Source: Acidovorax sp. Root219 (GTDB taxonomy: Bacteria > Pseudomonadota > Gammaproteobacteria > Burkholderiales > Burkholderiaceae_C). Taken from it: a DNA stretch of 64,000 nucleotides. Location: positions 329,992-393,991 of the forward strand of contig NZ_LMIJ01000011.1 of assembly GCF_001428665.1 (NCBI RefSeq), in the 5' to 3' direction. The position numbers and the translations under genes are program-made. Shown piece after piece: positions 58,414 to 64,000 of the stretch. The notes under the pieces were generated by a model. It saw nothing but the letters and a program-made list of their open reading frames with translations. It did no database searches and was not told where the DNA came from. The first letter of the stretch is position 1. Every line of letters starts with the position of its first letter.

Positions 58414-59053
58414 AGTCATCCCAGCGAAACAGCCTGTGGGCGCGGGGCCTGGTGGCCTCGATCAGGCGCGCGTTGGGCTCATCGGTGCGGCTGACCCATG
58501 CCAGCGCATCCTCGCGGCTGCGGCCATACTCTTCATGGCGCTGGGTCAGGCGGCGGGTGCGCAGGCCGTCGTCGACATCGACGTACCAGACTTCGTCCAG
58601 CAGCCCGGCAACGCCTGCCCAATGGCCGCTGTCGAGCAGCAGGTAGTTGCCTTCGGTAATGACCAGCCGGGTCTGCGGCGCCACGGCGATGGCGCCTGCG
58701 ATGGGCTCTTCGATCTCGCGCCGGAACTCCGGTGCATAGACGACTTCGCCGGGCTGCTGCGCCCGCAGGCGCCGCAGCATGGCGGCATAGCCTGCGCTGT
58801 CGAAGGTGTCGGGAGCCCCTTTGCGATCCGCACGGCCCAGCCGTTGAAGCTCCACATTGGCCAGGTGGTATCCATCCATGGGAACCACCTGCGAGACATC
58901 GGCGAAAGCCTGCTGCAAGGCCATGGCCAGCAGGGATTTTCCGGCGCCTGGTGGCCCGACCAGCCCGAGCAGCTTGCGTTGGCCGTCCTGGAGGAGTTGA
59001 TGCGCACGCGCCAGGTGGCAGGGCGGGACGGAGGGAAGTGTGCGGATCGTCAT
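58412..59053 (-). CDS. P-loop kinase of the uridine kinase/phosphoribulokinase group, linked to a fructose importer
   Basis: 213 residues. Walker A GPPGAGKS (33-40), MDGYHL (substrate/Walker B region), APEFRREIEEP, VITEGNYLLLD and the Arg-rich lid RTRRLTQRHEEYGRS are those of the nucleoside/nucleotide kinase family. Rhizobial frc operons contain an equivalent kinase-like gene, frcK. It lies 15 bp after the ATPase gene of the FrcBCA importer and probably phosphorylates the imported sugar. Confidence 0.85.
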   Translation of the reverse strand: MTIRTLPSVPPCHLARAHQLLQDGQRKLLGLVGPPGAGKSLLAMALQQAFADVSQVVPMDGYHLANVELQRLGRADRKGAPDTFDSAGYAAMLRRLRAQQPGEVVYAPEFRREIEEPIAGAIAVAPQTRLVITEGNYLLLDSGHWAGVAGLLDEVWYVDVDDGLRTRRLTQRHEEYGRSREDALAWVSRTDEPNARLIEATRPRAHRLFRWDD

Positions 59054-59068
59054 GCGTTCATGGATTCT

Positions 59069-59860
59069 TCAGGCCCGCCATTCGGCCGGGATCTTTTCCG
59101 CAGGCAATGCACCGGTCATGACCGAGACCGTGTCGCTCATGGTCACCGCCTTGGGGTTGAGCACGGCACCTCGCCTGCCCAGGCGCGCGACGTGGATGCG
59201 GTCGGCGATCTCGAAAACATGGGGCATGTTGTGCGAGATCAGCACCACCGCAAGGCCCCTGTCGCGCACGCGGCGGATCAGCTCCAGCACCATGTTGCCT
59301 TCCTTGACGCCCAGCGCTGCGGTCGGCTCGTCGAGGATCACCACATGCTCGGCAAAGGCTGCCGCGCGCGCCACGGCCACGCATTGCCGCTGCCCGCCGG
59401 ACAGGGTTTCGACCGCCTGCGTCATCGAGCGGATACCGACCTTCAGGTCGTTCATGCGCGCAATGCTTTCTTCCAGCATCCGCTTCTTGTCGAGCATGCG
59501 CAGCACATTGCCCAGGAAGCCTGCACGGCGCAGTTCGCGGCCCAGGAAGAGGTTTTCGGCAATCGTCATCGCGGGGGCAACGGCCAGGTCCTGGTATACG
59601 GTTTCGATGCCTTCGCGGCGCGCATCGACCGGACCCTTGAACTGCACCGGCTTGCCGTCGAGCTCGATCACGCCGGCATCGGGAATGGTCGCGCCCGACA
59701 GGCACTTGATCAGGGAGGACTTGCCGGCACCGTTGTCGCCGATCAAGGCGAGGATTTCGCCGGCACGCAGCTCGAAGTCGGCGCCGTCCAGGGCCGTGAC
59801 CTGGCCGTAGCGCTTGACCAGGCCCGTGGCGCGCATGACGATGGGGGGTTGCGCAGCCAT
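59069..59860 (-). CDS. frcA: Fructose-type (CUT2) ABC importer ATP-binding protein
   Basis: 263 residues, a single-ATPase CUT2 subunit like FrcA and not the fused double ATPase of RbsA. Walker A GDNGAGKSS, Q-loop VYQDLAVAPAMTIAENLFLG, signature LSGGQRQCVAVARA, Walker B VVILDEPTAALG and switch LISHNMPHVFEIADRIHV are complete. Start and permease stop share one base (TGATG). It energises import with the permease upstream. Confidence 0.9.
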   Translation of the reverse strand: MAAQPPIVMRATGLVKRYGQVTALDGADFELRAGEILALIGDNGAGKSSLIKCLSGATIPDAGVIELDGKPVQFKGPVDARREGIETVYQDLAVAPAMTIAENLFLGRELRRAGFLGNVLRMLDKKRMLEESIARMNDLKVGIRSMTQAVETLSGGQRQCVAVARAAAFAEHVVILDEPTAALGVKEGNMVLELIRRVRDRGLAVVLISHNMPHVFEIADRIHVARLGRRGAVLNPKAVTMSDTVSVMTGALPAEKIPAEWRA

Positions 59861-60810
59861 CAGCGGCCTCCTTTGCGCGACAGTTGATCGACCGTGACCG
59901 CCAGGATCACGAGGATGCCGGTGATCAGCATCTGGTACACCGACGACACGCCCATCAGCGTCAGGCCATTGCGCAGCACCCCCACCACCACGGCACCGAT
60001 CAGCGAACCGAGCACCACCCCGCGGCCGCCGAACAGGCTGGTGCCGCCCAGCACGACGGCCGTGATGGCGTCCAGCGCCTCGGTCTGTCCGGCGTTCGGA
60101 TCGCCCACGCCGGTGCGGGCCACGGCCAGCAGCGAGGCGATGCCATAGAACACCCCGGACAGGGCATAAACGCCCAGGATGATGCGCTCTGGCGGAATGC
60201 CGACCAGCCGCGTCGCCTCCGGGTTGTTGCCCACCGCGTAGACATGCCGGCCCGACGCCGTCTCGCGCAGCCAGAACCATACGCCCAGGTACAGCAGCAC
60301 CATCAACACCGTGCCGTACGCGATGTTGGTGCCGCCGAGGGCGAAGGTACTGCCCAGCCAGGTCATGGCCCCAGGCACCTCGGTGACCGTCTGCGCCCCC
60401 GAATACAGCTGCGTGATCGCAAAGGCGATGTTGAAGACGCCCAGCGTGACGATGAACGGCGGCAGCTTCAGGCGCGTGACGAGCAAGCCGTTGAGCAGGG
60501 CGAACAAGGTCGTCACGGCAATGCCGGCCAGCACTGCGAGGAACGGCGGCAGCCCGAAGTCGGCGGCCACCTTGGTCATCACGATGCTGCCCAGCGCCAT
60601 GATCATGCCGCACGACAGGTCGATGCCGGCGGTCAGGATGATCAACGTCTGGCCAATGGCGATGACGCCGACGACCATGACCTGCTGCAGGATCAGCGAA
60701 AAGTTGTCGGCACTGAGAAAGCGGTCGGTGGTGGCGCCGAAGATGGTGCAGGCGATCAGCAACGCGATGAAGGGCCCGAGCTGGCCGAGGGGGGGCAGTT
60801 TGTCTTTCAA
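59860..60810 (-). CDS. frcC: Fructose-type (CUT2) ABC permease
   Basis: 316 residues with about nine hydrophobic helices. ILQQVMVVGVIAIGQTLIILTAGIDLSCGMIMALGS is the CUT2 permease signature (AGIDLS), with VYAVGNNPEATRLVGI and GGTSLFGGRGVVLGSLIGAVVVGVL later. It forms a homodimeric pore. It is separated from the receptor gene by 154 bp containing the hairpin at 60913-60953. Confidence 0.9.
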   Translation of the reverse strand: MKDKLPPLGQLGPFIALLIACTIFGATTDRFLSADNFSLILQQVMVVGVIAIGQTLIILTAGIDLSCGMIMALGSIVMTKVAADFGLPPFLAVLAGIAVTTLFALLNGLLVTRLKLPPFIVTLGVFNIAFAITQLYSGAQTVTEVPGAMTWLGSTFALGGTNIAYGTVLMVLLYLGVWFWLRETASGRHVYAVGNNPEATRLVGIPPERIILGVYALSGVFYGIASLLAVARTGVGDPNAGQTEALDAITAVVLGGTSLFGGRGVVLGSLIGAVVVGVLRNGLTLMGVSSVYQMLITGILVILAVTVDQLSRKGGR

Positions 60811-60912
60811 CGTGATGATCCTCTGGATGGGGGGCTGAAGGCAGGCACACGGCGCCTCTCATCAACCCGAACGCTGCAGCAGCGCCGACAGGCGCGGTGT
60901 TGCCCAAGCATG

Positions 60913-60953
60913 CCAGGCGCCGCGGCGGGACCCGGCCCCGCGCAGCCGCCTGG
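60913..60953 (-). promoter_or_regulatory. Intercistronic hairpin between frcB and frcC
   Basis: The arms CCAGGCG (60913-60919) and CGCCTGG (60947-60953) enclose a further GC-rich inner stem. It lies 12 bp after the frcB stop with no T-tract; likely role is stabilising the receptor message or partial termination. Its sequence is unrelated to the structured repeat at 16189 and 27947. Confidence 0.5.
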
Positions 60954-60964
60954 TGCGCAAATGG

Positions 60965-61972
60965 CTACTTCTTGCCCCAGCAGAGGTCGGCGCCGGTCTT
61001 CACGTCCTTGCTGTCGACGCCCGCAACGGCTTTGCCGGCGATCAAGGTTACGCCGGTGTCGGTGTAGCCGCTGACTTTCTTGCCGCTCTTGGCGTACTCG
61101 ATGCCGGCCTCCACCCCCATGGCCGCCATTTTCAGGGGGTACTGCTGCGAGGTGGCGGCGATCTTGCCAGCCGCCACATCCCGGATGCCGTCACAGCCAC
61201 CGTCCACGGAGACGATCATCACGCCCTTTTCCTTGCCGGCCTTCTGCAGCGCATTGAATGCGCCAGCGGCTGCCGGCTCGTTGATGGTGTAGACCAGGTT
61301 GATGTCGGGGTTCTTCTGCAGGCAGTTCTCCATCGCTGTCTGGGCCTTGCTGCGGTCACCGAAGCTGTCGGCCATGCACACCACCTCTGCGGGCTTGGCC
61401 AGTTCGTTGTTCTTTGCCTCGTAGCTGGCCAAGCCGAAGCCCTGCAGGAACCCGTTGTGCCGCTGCGCACCGACGGGGTGGCCAGGCAAGAGATCGAGCG
61501 TTGCGATCTTCACCGGCTTGCCCTGCGCACCGGCGGCGAGGGCGGCCTTGGCGTACTGGCCAATCAGCACGCCGGCCTTGTAGTTGTCGGTGGCGAAGAG
61601 CGCGTCGGTGCCATCGGCAGGGTCGGTCGGGCTGTCCAGCGCGATGACCATCACCCCTTTGTCGCGCGCCTTCTTGATCGCGGGCAGGATGGCCTTGGAG
61701 TCGTTGGGCGTGATGAGTATGGTCTTGGCACCTGCGCCAATCATGTTCTCCATCGCGGTGATCTGGCCGGCGTTGTCGCCATCGGCCTTGCCGGCGCCGC
61801 TCAGCAGTTTGGCTCCCTTGGCCTTGGCGACCTCGGCGGCACCTTCCTTCATCTTCACGAAGAAGGGGTTGGTCTCGGTCTTGGTGATCAGCCCGATGAC
61901 CGGCGTATCGGCCATCGCCGTGCCAGAGGAGGCCAACAGGGTTGCGATCAGGGTGGCGTGCTTCAAGTTCAT
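60965..61972 (-). CDS. frcB: Fructose-type periplasmic binding protein
   Basis: 335 residues. The signal peptide ends SSGTAMA-D. The mature sequence starts VIGLITKTETNPFFVKMKEGA and continues with LITPNDSKAILPAIKKARDKGVMVIALDSP, FATDNYKAGVLIGQYA, VYTINEPAAAGAFNAL, SVDGGCDGIRDV and ATSQQYPLKMAAMGVEAG, blocks I recognise from rhizobial FrcB. It binds fructose or a related sugar. Its promoter region holds a tandem LacI operator (62060-62083), so expression is expected to be sugar-inducible. Confidence 0.9.
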   Translation of the reverse strand: MNLKHATLIATLLASSGTAMADTPVIGLITKTETNPFFVKMKEGAAEVAKAKGAKLLSGAGKADGDNAGQITAMENMIGAGAKTILITPNDSKAILPAIKKARDKGVMVIALDSPTDPADGTDALFATDNYKAGVLIGQYAKAALAAGAQGKPVKIATLDLLPGHPVGAQRHNGFLQGFGLASYEAKNNELAKPAEVVCMADSFGDRSKAQTAMENCLQKNPDINLVYTINEPAAAGAFNALQKAGKEKGVMIVSVDGGCDGIRDVAAGKIAATSQQYPLKMAAMGVEAGIEYAKSGKKVSGYTDTGVTLIAGKAVAGVDSKDVKTGADLCWGKK

Positions 61973-62059
61973 CGGATGTCTCCAGGATGTGGTCGGGTGC
62001 CAATTCAGCGATGCGCAGGCCCTTGCCTGTACACCTGCTGTGTGCGATTATCGTAATGC

Positions 62060-62083
62060 GCAAGCGCTTGCGCAAGCGCTTGC
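62060..62083. promoter_or_regulatory. Tandem LacI-type operators GCAAGCGCTTGC x2
   Basis: Two perfect 12-bp palindromes (62060-62071 and 62072-62083) abut without spacer, so the junction CGCTTGCGCAAGCG is also palindromic. GCAAGCGCTTGC matches the GCnAnCGnTnGC-like LacI/GalR consensus with central CpG. It lies 88 bp before frcB and about 205 bp before the LacI-family gene on the other strand, so that regulator is the obvious ligand-responsive repressor. Confidence 0.8.
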
Positions 62084-62287
62084 TACCTAGGGAAATCCAT
62101 AGCATCCGCAGGCTTCCGGTATCTGTTTGTCACGGCCTTCTGCTGCCCCTGTGCATGGAGCAGGACAGCGGCAATTCAGTGCAGAAATACCGGAATGGGT
62201 GCGATACGATGAAGAAGCCTCTGGCCTGTCCACCACAGCACAGCGTGGCAGCACGGGCGATGGAAGTTGGAGCTCAACGGAGAAATG

Positions 62288-63295
62288 ATGATCACGATGG
62301 AAACCGTCGCGGCGGCCGCAGGGGTATCGACTTCAACGGTCTCGCACGTCATCAACAAGACGCGCAAGGTGCACCCCGATACCGAGCGGGCCGTGCTGGA
62401 CGCCATCGACCGGGTCGGCTACTCGCCAAACCACCTGGCGCGTGCCCTGGCCGGAGCCCCGACCAGGACGGTGGGGGTCGCCATTTCGGTACTGTCCAAC
62501 CACTACTTCGCAGCCGTGGTGCGTGCCATCGAGGCAGAGTGCGCAAAAAGAGGCCTGATGATGCTGCTGGCCGACACCCACGAGGATGCGGACTACGAGT
62601 TGAAGGTGGTGCAGGCCTTGCATGAGAGGCGTGTCGACGGCATCGTGATTGCGCCCTGCGCCGAGCCGCAGCACCGCGCACTCGACTACCTGCGCGACAA
62701 GGGTGTGCCCACCGTCCTGGTCGACCGGTTCGTGGGGACCACGTTCGATCAGATTGGCGTGGAGAGCCGCGATGCGGCCCAGACCCTGGTGGAGCACCTC
62801 ATCGGGCTGGGCCACAGGCGCATTGCATTGGTGTCGGGTGCACCGGGTCTGTCCACGACGACGGAACGGCTCGAAGGCTACTGCCGCGCGCTGGCGGCGG
62901 CAGGCATTGCTTTCGACCCCGCCCTGGTCCAGAGCGGCGAGTCGCGGTCTGGGCCGGCCTGCGCGGCCGTCCACCACCTGCTGTCACTGGACCAGCGCCC
63001 CACCGCCCTGATGACCGGCAACAACCTGATGACGATTGGCGCCATGCAGGCCTTGCGCTCTGCGGGGCTGAGCGTTCCCGACGACATTTCGCTGGTTGGC
63101 TTTGACGACTTCGACTGGGCTGACGTCTTTTCTCCACGCCTGACGGTCATGGCGCAGCCGGTGGAAGAGCTCGGCACCCGGGCTGTCCGCCTGCTGGCCC
63201 GGCGCATTGCGGACCCTGGCGCGCGCCGCCAGACCGTGCGGCTCGCGCCCACGCTGCGGCTGCGCGACTCTGCGGGAGTGCCTGGCTCCAGGTGA
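62288..63295 (+). CDS. LacI-family repressor of the fructose-type importer
   Basis: 335 residues from ATG 62288 (GGAG five bases upstream); ATG 62285 and TTG 62267 are in-frame alternatives. The N-terminal LacI helix-turn-helix ITMETVAAAAGVSTSTVSHVINKTRKVHPDTERAVLDAIDRVGYSPNHLARAL includes the minor-groove hinge helix. The periplasmic-binding-like core has VGVAISVLSNHYFAAVVRAIE, GIVIAPCAEP, and VGFDDFDWADVFSPRLTVMAQPVEELG. Divergent from frcB; regulates through the operators at 62060-62083 by inference. Confidence 0.9.
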   Translation: MITMETVAAAAGVSTSTVSHVINKTRKVHPDTERAVLDAIDRVGYSPNHLARALAGAPTRTVGVAISVLSNHYFAAVVRAIEAECAKRGLMMLLADTHEDADYELKVVQALHERRVDGIVIAPCAEPQHRALDYLRDKGVPTVLVDRFVGTTFDQIGVESRDAAQTLVEHLIGLGHRRIALVSGAPGLSTTTERLEGYCRALAAAGIAFDPALVQSGESRSGPACAAVHHLLSLDQRPTALMTGNNLMTIGAMQALRSAGLSVPDDISLVGFDDFDWADVFSPRLTVMAQPVEELGTRAVRLLARRIADPGARRQTVRLAPTLRLRDSAGVPGSR

Positions 63296-63634
63296 CACGG
63301 TTGATGCCCCTGGGAACATTGAAATAGTCGCCCAGCACAGCAGAGCCCGAGGCTGGACCATGGCTTGGCCCGAGCGCTGCAGTATGGGCACGCGCAAGGT
63401 GCGGGCGAAGTAGTTCGGCAGCTCCTGGTGATTACAGTCCAGCGCGGCGCGAAGGGACGAACGCGAGTCAACAGGTGGCCCGGCCGCTATCGAAAATGCA
63501 AATTTCTCTCATGCTGCCGTATAGCCCCAACGATCTGCCGACTGTTCTCCCTGCCCGCCATCAACCCCGGCCGTGCACACTCGACGCGCTTCACGTATGG
63601 TGGCGGTTCCGCCCCTCCCACTCTGCCCTGCCCC
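63296..63634. other. Intergenic region with no recognised gene
   Basis: 339 bp between the LacI gene and the flavin reductase gene. All frames give short products without family resemblance. A short A/T-rich patch (GAAAATGCAAATTTCTCTCATG, 63494-63515) may be part of the promoter for the downstream gene. No repeat or terminator with a T-tract was found. Confidence 0.4.
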
Positions 63635-64000
63635 ATGGCCACACCCGCCCCCTCTTCCATCCACAGCTACGAGCCGCGCAACGGCCATGGCCTGCCGCAC
63701 GACCCGTTTAACGCCATCGTCGGGCCGCGCCCTATCGGCTGGATTTCGACGCAGAGCGCCGCTGGTGCGCTGAACCTGGCGCCCTACAGCTTCTTCAACG
63801 CCTTCAACTACGTGCCGCCCATCGTGGGCTTTGCGAGCATCGGCTACAAGGACACGGTGCGCAATGTCGAGGACACGGGTGAATTCGTCTGGAACCTGGC
63901 CACGCGCAGCCTGGCCGAGGCCATGAACCAGAGCTGCGCGGCGGTGCCGCCCGAGGTCGACGAGTTCCAGCTGGCAGGGCTCACGCCGCAGGCCAGCACC
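63635..64000 (+). CDS. Flavin reductase-like FMN-binding protein, 3' end cut by window edge
   Basis: 122 codons are visible from ATG 63635 and the frame is open at the window end. YEPRNGHGLPHDPFNAIVGPRPIGWISTQ is the N-terminal FMN-binding region of the split-barrel flavin reductase family, followed by NLAPYSFFNAFNYVPPIVGFAS and NVEDTGEFVWNLATR. Members reduce FMN for partner monooxygenases or act as FMN-dependent oxidoreductases. No partner gene is visible inside the window. Confidence 0.85.
   Translation, partial: MATPAPSSIHSYEPRNGHGLPHDPFNAIVGPRPIGWISTQSAAGALNLAPYSFFNAFNYVPPIVGFASIGYKDTVRNVEDTGEFVWNLATRSLAEAMNQSCAAVPPEVDEFQLAGLTPQAST

Noticed and set aside
63296-63634. Possible gene remnant or transposase fragment after the LacI gene
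   Set aside because: No frame on either strand shows a recognisable motif and no terminal repeats or target duplications are visible.

Overview
The window is GC-rich, densely packed chromosomal DNA with long co-oriented operons. Many operons are joined by 4-base ATGA stop/start overlaps (at least twelve). Orphan Bug-type solute receptors, a monomeric NADP-isocitrate dehydrogenase, a ligase-associated DNA repair cassette and many ABC importers point to a beta-proteobacterium of the order Burkholderiales, most likely Comamonadaceae (Acidovorax-like). That placement is inferred from gene content, not from a marker gene. I see no rRNA, tRNA, CRISPR array, insertion sequence or prophage.

Layout. 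1-1.3 kb: a truncated zinc-ribbon membrane protein and a hotdog thioesterase. 1.3-11.8 kb: a divergent nitrogen-compound locus. Leftward it encodes a branched-chain-type ABC importer (receptor, LivH, and a single-chain LivM-LivG-LivF fusion), an HpxZ-like protein and an HpxW-type oxamate amidohydrolase-like Ntn hydrolase. Rightward it encodes an NTF2-like protein, a PuuE-like polysaccharide deacetylase-fold hydrolase, an amidase-signature enzyme and a GntR regulator. 11.8-14 kb: a PduO-type cobalamin adenosyltransferase and two divergent exported EF-hand proteins. 14-18 kb: a polar amino acid ABC importer led by its own GntR regulator. 18-22.8 kb: a TetR/Bug receptor/carboxylesterase operon divergent from a D-lactate dehydrogenase-type flavoenzyme. 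23-25.6 kb: small genes (membrane protein, phosphoesterase, NIPSNAP and ABM proteins, YnfA). 25.6-34.3 kb: a FadR-type regulator divergent from a complete LivKHMGF importer coupled to an M20 carbamoylase/amidohydrolase and an M81 (MlrC-like) metallopeptidase. 34.3-37.1 kb: a dipeptide-type receptor, a BON protein and a DUF2199 protein. 37.2-43.4 kb: a four-gene ligase-associated DNA repair cassette (exonuclease, ATP-dependent ligase, Lhr-like helicase, PdeM). 43.4-46.5 kb: a SnoaL-like gene broken by one amber codon, then icd with a long leader and strong terminator. 46.5-55.7 kb: a lipoprotein hydrolase, a TetR/Bug/oxidoreductase/DUF993/isomerase catabolic operon, and an MFS/AraC pair. 55.8-58.4 kb: a DUF4124 protein, a tautomerase and a LysR regulator. 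58.4-63.3 kb: a fructose-type FrcBCA importer with a small kinase, facing a LacI regulator across a tandem LacI operator. 63.6-64 kb: the start of a flavin reductase.

Most of the window is devoted to scavenging: at least four complete ABC importers, two orphan Bug receptors and one orphan dipeptide receptor, each beside a dedicated regulator and/or catabolic enzymes. Two observations stand out. First, a structured intercistronic element occurs twice, each time directly after a binding-protein gene and before the permease gene of an unrelated importer; compensatory base changes support a conserved nested hairpin. Second, the SnoaL-like gene stops at TAG exactly where the family normally has a Trp, and the remaining 17 family-like codons continue in frame. 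Several catabolic clusters have no substrate I can assign.
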